Source: Ruegeria sp. 6PALISEP08 (lineage in GTDB: Bacteria; Pseudomonadota; Alphaproteobacteria; Rhodobacterales; Rhodobacteraceae). From it: a DNA stretch of 64,000 bases. The notes beneath the pieces are model-generated. The model was given only the letters and a program-made list of their open reading frames with translations. It was not told the DNA's origin and ran no database searches. The stretch covers positions 56,846-120,845 of the forward strand of contig NZ_LGXZ01000013.1 in the NCBI RefSeq assembly GCF_001238295.1, in the 5' to 3' direction. The stretch's first letter is position 1, and each line of letters opens with the position of its first letter. The position numbers and the translations under genes were made by a program. Below, in pieces: positions 53,481 through 62,510 of the stretch.

Positions 53481-54821
53481 TCACTGCTCCGCCGTGGGCA
53501 TGACAAGATCCAACGCCATGCCGATCACCGGCGGGGATGGCTCGCTCAGCACCAGCCGGTCGCCGCCCTCCAGCCCACTGAGGATAATGGCGCCCTCGCC
53601 GATGGAATGACCGACCTTGACCGCGGATTTGGCAAGCCGGTCCTGCGCATCCGCGAGGTAGACAAACGCAGCGCCATCGTCGCCATAGCGCAAAGCGCTG
53701 CGCGGAACGACGATGGTGTTCTCCATCGGCTCCGAGCTGAAGATGACCGAGACAAATGCACCGGATTCAAGCGGGCCGCGTTGCAGGTGCGGCTGCCCGA
53801 TTGTCGGATCCTCGACCCGGACGACAACGCCCATCGTTGCGGTGTCGGCGTCGAGTGTGCCGCGCATACGTTCCAACTTCGCCGGCCATGACAGGACGCG
53901 ATTTTCAAGCGAGACGCGCACTTCTGCCGAAATCCCGGCATCCGTCAGGAACTCCATGACCCGGGAGGTGTCTATGCCCTCAGCGGGAGCCTCGCCCTTG
54001 CCGCGTGCCGCCATAAAGATCGGCGCGAAGGTTTTCGGCTGAACCTCGGCGGTTACTTCCGCGGCCGAAGTGTCGTCCAGGACCAACAATATGTCGCCGG
54101 TACGAACGAACTGTCCGGCCTCGACGCCAATCTCCGAGACCCGACCGCGAAATGGCGCGGAGATCTTGGCTTTCTCGATCGACCGCTCAGCCTCGCGTAG
54201 TTCGGACATCCGCACCGCGCGTGTCGCCTCCAGGCTCTCGCGTTGCGCTGGATAGAGCGCCAGCGTATTCTCCAGGGTGAGCACCGAATTCGACTGTGCC
54301 AGCAGGGTTTTTTGCGCGGTATCGAGCGCGGCCTGTGTCGAGGCGCCGCGTTCAACCAGCGAGGCGACGCGGTCATACTCGTTCTGCGCCACAGCTTTCG
54401 TCCGCTCCTGCAACTCCAGCGTCTTGCGGGTGTTTTCTTCCTGCCGTTCGCTCTCGCGCAGCTGGGCCTCGACCGAGGTGATATTTGCCTGCGCCTTCTG
54501 GCGGGCAAGCTCGTAATCCGTCACGTCGATCTCGAACAGCACATCGCCGGCTTCGACGACGCTTCCGACGGCAAGGTCCCCGGGGATCGCGTCGATCCGC
54601 CCCTCGACCTCGGAAACGGCTGACCAGTTCCGAGCTGGCTCGACCCGTCCATAGCCGATGACAGTGGCCGAGACTGGTTGCGGTAGGATCTCCATCGCGC
54701 GCACCGCGAGACGGGTTTCTTCGTGACGGGTGATGTCCTTGGGCTGTTCCCGAGTCATCCAGTTGAAGCCGAGCACAGCAATCACGAGTGGGGGCAGGAT
54801 CGCCAATGGGCGGAAGTTCAT
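53481..54821 (-). CDS. RND efflux membrane-fusion protein
   Basis: Periplasmic adaptor of the HlyD/AcrA family (446 residues). An N-terminal hydrophobic anchor (LAILPPLVIAVLGFNW) is followed by the lipoyl half-motif VVEAGDVLFEIDVTDYELAR, a long coiled-coil hairpin (about residues 105-215, rich in Glu, Gln, Arg) and the second lipoyl half ISAPFRGRVSEIGVEAGQFV. It links the permease encoded directly downstream with an outer-membrane channel. The first gene of the two-gene operon; no regulator adjoins it closely. Confidence 0.92.
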   Translation of the reverse strand: MNFRPLAILPPLVIAVLGFNWMTREQPKDITRHEETRLAVRAMEILPQPVSATVIGYGRVEPARNWSAVSEVEGRIDAIPGDLAVGSVVEAGDVLFEIDVTDYELARQKAQANITSVEAQLRESERQEENTRKTLELQERTKAVAQNEYDRVASLVERGASTQAALDTAQKTLLAQSNSVLTLENTLALYPAQRESLEATRAVRMSELREAERSIEKAKISAPFRGRVSEIGVEAGQFVRTGDILLVLDDTSAAEVTAEVQPKTFAPIFMAARGKGEAPAEGIDTSRVMEFLTDAGISAEVRVSLENRVLSWPAKLERMRGTLDADTATMGVVVRVEDPTIGQPHLQRGPLESGAFVSVIFSSEPMENTIVVPRSALRYGDDGAAFVYLADAQDRLAKSAVKVGHSIGEGAIILSGLEGGDRLVLSEPSPPVIGMALDLVMPTAEQ

Positions 54822-55020
54822 AAAACAGCTCCGTCTTGAGCTATGTCAGCTGGGAACTCGGTACGCTTTGCCGTTTGGCGCTGACGAAATAGCACTGGGC
54901 GCGGCGCGGATCGGATAGGGGCGCCTGCAGCTTTCAATTCCGTGATGGCAGGAAGCGCATGGTCACAAAACTGAGGACAGCACATGGGAGTGAACGGCAG
55001 GGAGAATACCCCGCTTTGCG

Positions 55021-55563
55021 TCATTCAGTGACAATGCTCCACTGCTTCAGAGATGCCTCGACCTCATCGCAGGATTCCAACGAGAGTGGCCGTTTCACCC
55101 ACGGACCCGCTGGGACTGTTTCCGATGCTACTACCACGCAATTAGCTTGGTCCTCGCTTAGTCGCAGAGTCTGATCTGTTTCGTCGTAAATGAACTTTTG
55201 GCGAGGATGATCACTGCATTCCAACAGTGCAAATTCCGACTTTCCTGTAGCGATTAAGGCCTGCATGCAGAAGCCTTCAAACGGGTAAGATACGACCTGC
55301 ATGGTGTCTACATTGTACTCAAAACGCGTGTCATGACCTGCATAGCTACGTGGTTCACCCTCACTGGGTGGTTTGCAAGAATGGGTCTGCAAAAGATCAG
55401 ACTGCCCGGCCCCATATGTATCAATGCAAAACCCATATCCGTTTGGTTCGTCGTGGTTTTCACTGAGGACGATATATGGTGCTTCTGACGGAACCTGTGG
55501 TGCGTCAACATTGGCAACGCCAGCCGCACCAAGCAGCGTGGCTGTGAACATCGTAAGTCGCAT
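55021..55563 (-). CDS. secreted ricin-type beta-trefoil-like protein
   Basis: A 180-residue protein with a short signal peptide (ending NVDA at about residue 20) and a body that looks like a ricin-B lectin fold: GFCIDTYGAGQSDLLQTHSC, then FEGFCMQALIATGKS with FALLECSDHPRQKF, and finally LSLESCDEVEASLKQWSIV. The paired cysteines in each repeat and the terminal QxW are as in beta-trefoils. A sugar-binding role is likely but not certain. It is divergent from a MarR regulator across an AT-rich 145-bp gap. Confidence 0.6.
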   Translation of the reverse strand: MRLTMFTATLLGAAGVANVDAPQVPSEAPYIVLSENHDEPNGYGFCIDTYGAGQSDLLQTHSCKPPSEGEPRSYAGHDTRFEYNVDTMQVVSYPFEGFCMQALIATGKSEFALLECSDHPRQKFIYDETDQTLRLSEDQANCVVVASETVPAGPWVKRPLSLESCDEVEASLKQWSIVTE

Positions 55564-55708
55564 TGTGTGTCCTTTTCTAAGGCTGATTGAAGAGGATAAT
55601 CTACTTACACTTCAATATACTTTCAAGCCAAACTATTTCAACTAGAACTAATTTGACAAATTGCTTAAATCACTGTAATTAATACACAAGATTTCTCAAA
55701 GTGAGCCC

Positions 55709-56158
55709 ATGAAACGTCAGCACGCACGAATCCATCCCTTCCTACACTCAGCTGCGATTTTGGAAAAGCGACTGGAAAGCTTGCTTGGATCGTCCGGGAT
55801 ACGGCATCGCCAGGCCCTTGTTCTGGATGCGCTACAGAAGATTGGACCATCCTCTCAGCAGCACCTCGTCAAACATTTCAGCGTCTCACCTGGAACCATG
55901 AGCTCAATGATTTCCAGGCTTGAAGCACTTGGATATGTGCAACGCGAGACTAGTCCTACAGACCGGCGCGCTGATGTGATCAAAATCACACCTAGCGGAC
56001 AGTCGGTTTTGCTGGGAGTCGCAGAGGTTTGGGAAGAAGGCGACAAGTTAATAGAAAACATCCTGGGATCAGAGGACAGCAAACGGCTCTTCGCGCTCAC
56101 AGAGCAACTCAGCAGAGCGCTTGGTGGTGGCCCGCCGACGATCGAGACACCTGACTAA
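55709..56158 (+). CDS. MarR family transcriptional regulator
   Basis: Winged-helix repressor of 149 residues. The DNA-binding part is SSQQHLVKHFSVSPGTMSSM (recognition helix) followed by LEALGYVQRETSPTDRRADVIKITPSG, in which the wing with DRRADV is the MarR signature. It is divergent from the lectin-like secreted protein, and the intergenic stretch has a TTGACA (55653-55658) 17 bp before TAATTA as a possible promoter for it. The effector is unknown. Confidence 0.9.
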   Translation: MKRQHARIHPFLHSAAILEKRLESLLGSSGIRHRQALVLDALQKIGPSSQQHLVKHFSVSPGTMSSMISRLEALGYVQRETSPTDRRADVIKITPSGQSVLLGVAEVWEEGDKLIENILGSEDSKRLFALTEQLSRALGGGPPTIETPD

Positions 56159-56527
56159 AAATATGGAGGCAGAACTGTCGCGTTTGTGAGAGTAGGTTTG
56201 ACTGCCGAGCGGACGTTCATTCTTTGCGCATCATTCGACACATTGGGCACGCAGCCGTCATTCTCCACAGATCTTTAACCTCGGTCGATGTCGCGACACG
56301 GACCCTGCCACCGGCAAGGCGTTTCTTACCGGTTCCGAGTTTCTGTCTCATCTCCACCCCCTGGTGGTTACGGTGTGCCTGAAACCCTCCCTCAAGGAAG
56401 AAAATCCGCTTCGCCGTCCTTTGAACACCGTACGGCAAAGGTCCGGAGAGAGCCCAGAGTGACCAATGCTGCAGATTGTATGGACGTCGGCTTCTTGGAA
56501 ACGAGTGGGAAACGTGAGTTGATCTGC
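56159..56527. other. non-coding gap with a diverged repeat copy
   Basis: No gene is supported. At 56203-56228 the sequence CCGAGCGGACGTTCATTC then TTTGCG resembles the dispersed element of 5107, 9860 and 12274, but with an insertion. Nothing else was recognised. Confidence 0.35.
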
Positions 56528-57493
56528 TTACATCGTCAGACGACCGGCGTCGCGTTTCCGATGCGTTTCCAAAACCAATACGGACAACGCTAAATCACCT
56601 AGCGCGTGTCCACGAAAGATGAATGCTGTTCGATCCTCACGCGCGTTGCGTCCATTTGTTTCGCCAGTCACCAAACCAGCTAGATCACCGTGGATGAACC
56701 CAGGATCACACAGCTTGTTGGGCAACGAAGCTTCTTGCTTGAGGTCATCGATCACGACGCAATCGAGCGTGCCAAGGCTGTCGCGCTTCCATGGGGCAGC
56801 AAGATCGACGACAGCCGCAAATGACCCTGCCTTCATCCCAGACGCGTCGAGAAACGGGGCTGCACCGCCGGTATGTGTGACGGTGGTCACCAGCAAGTCG
56901 CAGCTGGCCGCAACCTCTTGCCCGGAAGCACACGCAGTCGAGGGTATGCCACGTGCTTTGGCTTGCTCTGCGAGCCGGTCCTGATTGGCCTGGCCGCGGC
57001 CAAAATAGCACATGTGTTCAAGGTCGAAGATGTCGGCAAATGCGTCAAGGTGGCTGCGCGCCTGAGCACCGCACCCCACAAAGCCGATGGTTTTTGCATC
57101 CGAGTTGGCCATATATTTTGCAGCCATCGCACTAAGCCCCGCCGTGCGCACCTCGGTGATCCAGTTGCCATCAAGCACGGCAGCCGGCAATCCCGTGACG
57201 CTGTCGAGCATTGTCACAAGACCGTTGATCTGCGGCAGACCGTTTGCGTTGTTTTCGGGGTTCAGCACAACCGTTTTGACAGCAAGTAGAGATGGATCAT
57301 CCATCGCCGCCAGAGCGGCCATCATATAACGCGGATCATCAAGTGGCGTGATCACTGCTTTAGGTGCGCCCCAGACAGTGCCGTTCACGCTCCCACGAAT
57401 AGCACATTCGATGCTATCGACGATTTGCTCGGTGGTTAGACCCAATCCGATCATATCGTCCTGCGACAAATAAGGGATGTTCATATCTGCCAT
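56528..57493 (-). CDS. ornithine cyclodeaminase family, likely pyrroline-2-carboxylate reductase
   Basis: Member of the ornithine cyclodeaminase / mu-crystallin family (about 321 residues). The substrate region KTVVLNPENN and TEVRTAGLSAMAAKYMA are present, followed by the Rossmann motif GFVGCGAQARSHLDAF, and then VVIDDLKQE. It follows the trans-3-hydroxyproline-dehydratase-like gene by 2 bp. In several bacteria such a neighbour is the delta-1-pyrroline-2-carboxylate reductase (LhpI) that turns the dehydratase product into L-proline; that role is inferred from the pair. The start at MADMNIP has GGGAG upstream; an extension to 57520 overlaps the preceding gene. Confidence 0.85.
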   Translation of the reverse strand: MADMNIPYLSQDDMIGLGLTTEQIVDSIECAIRGSVNGTVWGAPKAVITPLDDPRYMMAALAAMDDPSLLAVKTVVLNPENNANGLPQINGLVTMLDSVTGLPAAVLDGNWITEVRTAGLSAMAAKYMANSDAKTIGFVGCGAQARSHLDAFADIFDLEHMCYFGRGQANQDRLAEQAKARGIPSTACASGQEVAASCDLLVTTVTHTGGAAPFLDASGMKAGSFAAVVDLAAPWKRDSLGTLDCVVIDDLKQEASLPNKLCDPGFIHGDLAGLVTGETNGRNAREDRTAFIFRGHALGDLALSVLVLETHRKRDAGRLTM

Positions 57494-57495
57494 TC

Positions 57496-58533
57496 TCAGC
57501 TCCCCTTCAAATCGGGCCAAGTATCACTCAGGCGGTACCCTTCGGGCCAGGGGTCTTTGGGATCAAGCATATGCTGATGTGTGCCTGTAATCCACGCGCG
57601 GCCCGTGATTTCAGGGATTATCGCGGGCGTGTCACTTAGCGTAGTTCTCTCGGCGATCCGTCCGTGGAATTCCGAGTTAATGATTGAACGGGCCGTGAAG
57701 GTCTCCCCCACTTGCATCTCGCCGCGTGCATGAAGCAGTGCCATGCGTGCAGAGGCGGCTGTACCCTTAGGTGAGCGGTCGATTTTTCCAGGCTGGATCG
57801 CGACGGCAGCCGAGGTGGTCAGGTGGCTCCCTTCGCGTGTGATTGGTCCTGCGAACAGGCAAAAGGAGAAATGTTTCCAATCGGGATTGGTTGGATGGCG
57901 GAACATTAGCTGTGCATTGGCCGCATTGGTAATCGACACGCCAAGTTCTGCCAGCGCCCTGGCCTCGGACGCGGCAAGTTCGAACCCGAGAGTTGCCGCA
58001 TCCACCACAACAAAGCTGTCACCGCCAAAGGCAGTGTCGACGGTTAATTGGCCGATACCCTTCACATCCAAAGGCACGCGCAATGCACCCGCAAAGGATA
58101 GCAGATTGCGCACGGTGATCCGCTCTGCCTTGCCGTTCCGGCACTCGGCGTGCACGCGGACCAGTCCACCGGGTGCTTCGAGTACCATCTTGGTTACGGG
58201 TTCGGTCATTGGAATGATCCCGCTATCCAGCAGTACCGTTGAGACACAGATCGAATTGGACCCGGACATCGGCGGCGTGTCTTCTGGCTCCATGATGATC
58301 CAGCCCATTTGTGCCTCTGGATGCACCGGAGGGACCAAAAAATTTACATGGCGAAACACGCCACCACGTGGCTCGTTCAGTATGAAGTTGCGGAAGGTCT
58401 GATCCTTGGCGATCCAACTGCGTTGTTCCCAAAGGGTCTCGCCGGGTGGTGGTGCAACGCCGCCTACGATTACATCCCCAACTTCGCCTTCAGCATGGCA
58501 GGATACGACGTGAATGGTTTTGCTGCTGCGCAT
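57496..58533 (-). CDS. proline racemase family, trans-3-hydroxyproline dehydratase-like, active-site variant
   Basis: Proline racemase superfamily protein (345 residues). The opening [17 protein letters not shown], the segment [19 protein letters not shown] and the closing [20 protein letters not shown] follow the trans-3-hydroxy-L-proline dehydratase group. In this fold two residues do the acid-base work. The first is Ser here (S90, in SGSN). The second should be Thr (dehydratase) or Cys (epimerase, racemase) but is Lys: [11 protein letters not shown]256, codon AAG at 57768-57766. One base change from ACG (Thr) would explain it. The enzyme may be inactive or altered. The gene is directly upstream of the pyrroline-2-carboxylate-reductase-like gene and downstream of the flavin demethylase-like gene. 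Confidence 0.87.
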   Translation of the reverse strand: MRSSKTIHVVSCHAEGEVGDVIVGGVAPPPGETLWEQRSWIAKDQTFRNFILNEPRGGVFRHVNFLVPPVHPEAQMGWIIMEPEDTPPMSGSNSICVSTVLLDSGIIPMTEPVTKMVLEAPGGLVRVHAECRNGKAERITVRNLLSFAGALRVPLDVKGIGQLTVDTAFGGDSFVVVDAATLGFELAASEARALAELGVSITNAANAQLMFRHPTNPDWKHFSFCLFAGPITREGSHLTTSAAVAIQPGKIDRSPKGTAASARMALLHARGEMQVGETFTARSIINSEFHGRIAERTTLSDTPAIIPEITGRAWITGTHQHMLDPKDPWPEGYRLSDTWPDLKGS

Positions 58534-58534
58534 G

Positions 58535-60580
58535 CTAGATATCCTTTACCAATCGCAAGGCGTCATAGATCGCCGCATGTGTGTTGCGTGCCGATACTGC
58601 ATCGCCAATGCGGAACAGTTGGAAAGTGCCTGCTTCATTGCGCTGAATAGTTTGCGGAGTGCCCTCGATCAGCGCTTCATAGTTGACCTCGCCTAAATTC
58701 GACGACGATGGTTTGAGATCAAAGTACAGATCGTCGAGCGGCAAGGTGCCATAGTTCAAGACAACCTGATCGACCTGCGTCTCGTAACTGTAATCGCTGT
58801 AATCGGTCCCAATTGTGGCGGTCAATGTGTTGCCACAGCGCACAACCCCCATCAAGCGCCGCGCGACGGTAAAAGTCACGTCTTTATCCTGAAGCGCGCG
58901 CATGTAAGGCACCAAATTCATCGCCATCACGCCCGGAGAGACACCGCGGTCCGGCGTCATAACCTCGACCGCGGACCCCGCATTTGCGGCAATCTCAGCA
59001 GCTTGCAAAGCTGGATGATCACCGCTTTCGTCGTAGATGAGAACCTTGCCCGCAGGCTTTACATCGCCCGAGATCAGATCCCAGGTGGACACAACATTCG
59101 CCTGCTCACCTTTCTGTTCAAACAGTTCCAGATTGGGCATGCCGCCCGTCGCCACAATGACCACATCCGGGTTGAGGGTGGTGATGTCGTCGGCCTCGGC
59201 CCAGGTGTTGAATTGGAATATCACGCCACGTGCTGCACATTGCGCCATGCGCCAATCAATGATCCCGGTCATCTCCCGGCGGCGAGGTGATTGTGCGGTC
59301 AGGCGCACCTGTCCACCGGGCGCATCTGCAGCCTCAAACACAGTCACAGCATGGCCACGTTCTGCGGCGATGCGAGCCGCTTCCAACCCCGCTGGACCTG
59401 CGCCGACGATTACAACCTTCTTCGCAACCCCCGCTTTTGCAATCTCATGCGGCATCGATAATTCACGCCCGGTAGCAGCGTTGTGGATGCATAACGCCTC
59501 GCCTGCTTGATAAATGCGGTCAAGGCAGTACGTCGCGCCAACGCAGGGGCGAATGTCATCTTCACGCCCTTCAATGATTTTGCGCACGATGTGTGGATCA
59601 GCCATGTGAGCGCGGGTCATGCCGACCATATCGAGCAGGCCAGCTTGCACAGCATGTCGCGCAGTGGCCACGTCAGGGATGCGAGCGGCGTGGAAGGTTG
59701 GCATACCCGTTGCCTTGCGCACTTCTCCTGCAAAATCGAGGTGCGGAGCAGACTTCATACCTTGAACAGGAATCATATCCGTCATAGCTGGATCGGTATG
59801 GATGCGTCCCCTGATCACGTTCAGAAAATCAACCTGCCCCGTGGCCGAGATGCGTTTTGAAATCTCCAGCCCCTCGTCGTGGGTGATGCCACCCTTTTGC
59901 GCCTCATCGGCCGTGTAGCGCAGCCCGACGATAAAGTCTGCGCCGACGCGCTTGCGGATTGCCTCGACCACATCGAGCGGGAACCGCATGCGATTTTCGA
60001 GCGTGTCAGCACCATATGGACCCGTCAGATCATTGGTCAGCGGTGACCAGAATTGGTCCAATAAATGACCGTAAACCTGCAGCTCGATCCCGTCCATACC
60101 GCCCGCCTGCATCCGCTGCGCAGCATCAGCGAAGTCAGATATAATCCGATCAATGTCCCAATCCTCGATCAACTTTGGAAAAGCGTGGTGGGCAGGTTCA
60201 CGGTGTTTTGATGATGACACCGACGGCAACCAATCGCCCTTGTTCCAACTCGTGCGCCGCCCCAAGTGGGTCAACTGGATCATCACAGCGCAGTCATGTT
60301 CATGCACCGCGTCTGTCAGGTTTTGGATCCACGGTACAACCTCATCCTTAAAGGCAAGGATATTGTTGAACACGGGTGGGCTGTCTCGGCTGACCGCAGC
60401 GGACCCCGCCGTCATCGCAAGGGCCACACCCGCCTTGGCCCGTTCGGCGTGATAGGCCGCGTAGCGTTCCTTGGGCATGCCGTCTTGTGGATAGGCAGGT
60501 TCATGGCTGGTTGTCATGATCCGATTGCGCAATGTGAGGTGTTTCAACTGATAAGGTTGAAGCAATGGATCAGTGGACAT
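58535..60580 (-). CDS. NADH:flavin oxidoreductase, N-methylproline demethylase-like
   Basis: Large old-yellow-enzyme type flavoprotein (681 residues), with an N-terminal FMN barrel (residues 1-340), an Fe-S ligand stretch and a C-terminal FAD/NAD domain, as in trimethylamine dehydrogenase. The Fe-S stretch reads RPCVGATYC with a further Cys in EALCIHN, the reduced-cysteine form common in enzymes annotated as N-methylproline demethylase. [20 protein letters not shown] is the dinucleotide motif. With the two hydroxyproline-type enzymes downstream, a role in N-demethylating proline betaine or hydroxyproline betaine derivatives is likely. It is divergent from a TetR gene, with two matching operator palindromes between. 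Confidence 0.87.
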   Translation of the reverse strand: MSTDPLLQPYQLKHLTLRNRIMTTSHEPAYPQDGMPKERYAAYHAERAKAGVALAMTAGSAAVSRDSPPVFNNILAFKDEVVPWIQNLTDAVHEHDCAVMIQLTHLGRRTSWNKGDWLPSVSSSKHREPAHHAFPKLIEDWDIDRIISDFADAAQRMQAGGMDGIELQVYGHLLDQFWSPLTNDLTGPYGADTLENRMRFPLDVVEAIRKRVGADFIVGLRYTADEAQKGGITHDEGLEISKRISATGQVDFLNVIRGRIHTDPAMTDMIPVQGMKSAPHLDFAGEVRKATGMPTFHAARIPDVATARHAVQAGLLDMVGMTRAHMADPHIVRKIIEGREDDIRPCVGATYCLDRIYQAGEALCIHNAATGRELSMPHEIAKAGVAKKVVIVGAGPAGLEAARIAAERGHAVTVFEAADAPGGQVRLTAQSPRRREMTGIIDWRMAQCAARGVIFQFNTWAEADDITTLNPDVVIVATGGMPNLELFEQKGEQANVVSTWDLISGDVKPAGKVLIYDESGDHPALQAAEIAANAGSAVEVMTPDRGVSPGVMAMNLVPYMRALQDKDVTFTVARRLMGVVRCGNTLTATIGTDYSDYSYETQVDQVVLNYGTLPLDDLYFDLKPSSSNLGEVNYEALIEGTPQTIQRNEAGTFQLFRIGDAVSARNTHAAIYDALRLVKDI

Positions 60581-60604
60581 TGTGGCCTCCTTGAGTGCCG
60601 ATTA

Positions 60605-60652
60605 TTGACACTTATGTCAAGTTAACATTTCCGCAATTGACACCACTGTCAA
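60605..60652. promoter_or_regulatory. two TTGACA-N4-TGTCAA operator palindromes
   Basis: TTGACA-CTTA-TGTCAA (60605-60620) and TTGACA-CCAC-TGTCAA (60637-60652) share identical 6-bp arms and are 32 bp apart, about three helical turns. They lie between the flavoenzyme and the TetR gene, so they are very probably the TetR operators controlling both directions. Confidence 0.75.
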
Positions 60653-60671
60653 GTTCTTGAAGAATCCAACT

Positions 60672-61286
60672 ATGAAAAAGGACGAAACAGCCAAGGTCCG
60701 CGCGACCCGAGAGACATGGATTGACGCCGCCTATACACTCTTCGTGACCGATGGGATTGAGGCGGTGAAGATCATGCCGCTTGCAAAAACACTCAATTTG
60801 ACGCGCACTGGTTTCTATTGGCACTTCAAGGATCTGTCCGATCTTCATGACGCCATCCTAGACATCTGGCAGAACCGGAACACTGGCGTCATCTTGGAGA
60901 GGTGCGCAGTTCCAGCCGACAGTCTCTGCGCGGGTCTCTTTAACCTCATTGATTGCTGGATTGACCAAGATCTTTTCGATGCGCCGCTGGATCTTGCAAT
61001 CCGTAACTGGGCGCGCAACGATCCACGGCTGCAATCCTTCGTCGACAAATCTGACGAAGATCGGTTGGTTGCAGTCAAAGCCCTGTTTGAACGATTTGGA
61101 ATAACAGGGGACGCGGCCCATTACCGCGCGCTCACCGTGCTTCTAACACAGACCGGGTATTATTCCATGCATGTGACAGAGCCCCGTTCACAACGAGCGG
61201 TAGCCGGATGCCGATATGTCGAGATATTCTCAGGTGAGATGCCAACGCAGGCCGAAAAAGACGCGTTCTTAGAGCGTCACCGCTAA
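60672..61286 (+). CDS. TetR family transcriptional regulator
   Basis: Repressor-type regulator of about 204 residues. The N-terminal DNA-binding domain has WIDAAYTLFVTDGIEAVKIM, then LAKTLNLTRTGFYWHFKDLSDL (helix-turn-helix). The C-terminal part is helical and ligand-binding. The ATG at 60672 gives the usual N-terminus; a TTG at 60657 would add five residues and would overlap no operator. It is divergent from the N-methylproline-demethylase-like gene and is the likely regulator of that operon through the paired palindromes. Confidence 0.9.
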   Translation: MKKDETAKVRATRETWIDAAYTLFVTDGIEAVKIMPLAKTLNLTRTGFYWHFKDLSDLHDAILDIWQNRNTGVILERCAVPADSLCAGLFNLIDCWIDQDLFDAPLDLAIRNWARNDPRLQSFVDKSDEDRLVAVKALFERFGITGDAAHYRALTVLLTQTGYYSMHVTEPRSQRAVAGCRYVEIFSGEMPTQAEKDAFLERHR

Positions 61287-61567
61287 ACCGGCGTCTGAGG
61301 CTATGGGCCAAGCCTCTCTCATTTTTTGCGAGACTGTTCGCACTCGTATGCTGCACAGTTGAGCGTAAATCGGTATTCGTTCGGGACTCGCCATACCTGA
61401 CTTTGGAACAAACGCGGTGAAATGGGGCTTTGTTCGCACCTTTCCAATTCGATGATGTCATAGCCAAAGGGAACCTTGCTGGTCAGCCGTAGTTCATTCA
61501 TCGAGTGGCGAAATCTGACTGTGAGCCCGACCTGCCCATTCGACAGAACGCAGTGAAAGTCAGCTTT
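61287..61567. other. gap with an unproven 60-codon frame
   Basis: A minus-strand frame at 61501-61319 (MNELRLTSKVPFGYDIIELE...) has no ribosome site and no known motif, so it is not called as a gene. No other feature was recognised. Confidence 0.25.
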
Positions 61568-62425
61568 TTATGGCTTGGCCATAAATGCGGCTCGGATCGC
61601 GGCCTTCATAGCGTCCTGAGGCCCTTGTACTTTCGGCTTGCTGGATGCCATCACCAGCTTGGAGGCGGGCGTGTTTCCGAGGTCCAATGCATCGTTCACC
61701 ACCGATAGACCGCCGTGCAGCGAGGAGCGACCGAGCAGACCCACTGCGATCCCGGCTTCTACTGCTGCAATCACACCAGAGACGCTTTGGCTGGAGTAGA
61801 CAACGCGATATGGCTTTCCACGGGCTTGCAATGAAATGACCGCCGCGTCGCGCCACCAGCACGCATGATCGAACAAGGCCACTGGAAGGCTTTCATCGGC
61901 CTGAAAGTGCCGGTGCGCCGACGACACCCAACATGTCGGGTCTTCATAAACAACCTCTTCGTGACTGGACGGGTTTTCGACCTCATAGACCGCAAGGTCC
62001 AGCGACCCCTTATCGAGGGCTTCTGGAAAACTCGTGCTCAAAGCGCAGGTGACATCCAGTTCGACTTTCGGATGTTGACGGGCAAAGGTCGCAATGATCG
62101 CCGCAAGTCTGGCGCGCCCGTGATCGTCGGGTATGCCCAAACGCAGTTTGCCGCTTACCGTGTTCTGTGAAATCTCTCGTAGTGCCGCGTCGAGACGTGC
62201 CGTCACCTCCTGCGCGACTGGAAATAGCTTTCGTCCCGTGTCGCTCAGGACCACCCCGCGACCATGCCTGTCAAAGACCGGCTGACCCAGGATCGCTTCG
62301 AGGCGCTTGATTTGAAGGCTCGTTGCAGACTGCGACCGGTGGATGCGGGCAGCACCGTCCGTGACGCTTCCGGCATCAGCCACGGCGACGAAGGTTCGCA
62401 AAAGATCGCTATCCAGGTTTTCCAT
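61568..62425 (-). CDS. LysR family transcriptional regulator
   Basis: Regulator of about 285 residues. The LysR helix-turn-helix spans TFVAVADAGSVTDGAARIHR and SQSATSLQIKRLEAILG, with RHGRGVVLSDTGRK after it, and the effector domain starts near residue 88 (GKLRLGIPDDHGRARLAA). The start MENLDSDLL is typical; four more residues are possible. It is divergent from the permease at 62511. The 85-bp gap contains TTTCC-N6-GGAAA (62431-62446), a possible operator. Confidence 0.9.
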   Translation of the reverse strand: MENLDSDLLRTFVAVADAGSVTDGAARIHRSQSATSLQIKRLEAILGQPVFDRHGRGVVLSDTGRKLFPVAQEVTARLDAALREISQNTVSGKLRLGIPDDHGRARLAAIIATFARQHPKVELDVTCALSTSFPEALDKGSLDLAVYEVENPSSHEEVVYEDPTCWVSSAHRHFQADESLPVALFDHACWWRDAAVISLQARGKPYRVVYSSQSVSGVIAAVEAGIAVGLLGRSSLHGGLSVVNDALDLGNTPASKLVMASSKPKVQGPQDAMKAAIRAAFMAKP

Positions 62426-62510
62426 TTGTTTTTCCAATATCGGAAATTAAAACTATGCGTTTCACAGATGTCTTGTGCTGCACTATTTTTCAAGGTCAGA
62501 GGAGTATCCC

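Noticed and set aside
56217..56438. Minus-strand 73-codon frame ending CPMCRMMRKE
   Set aside because: The Cys-x2-Cys pair was suggestive of a zinc ribbon, but there is only one pair, no ribosome site, and the stretch lies in a repeat-like gap.
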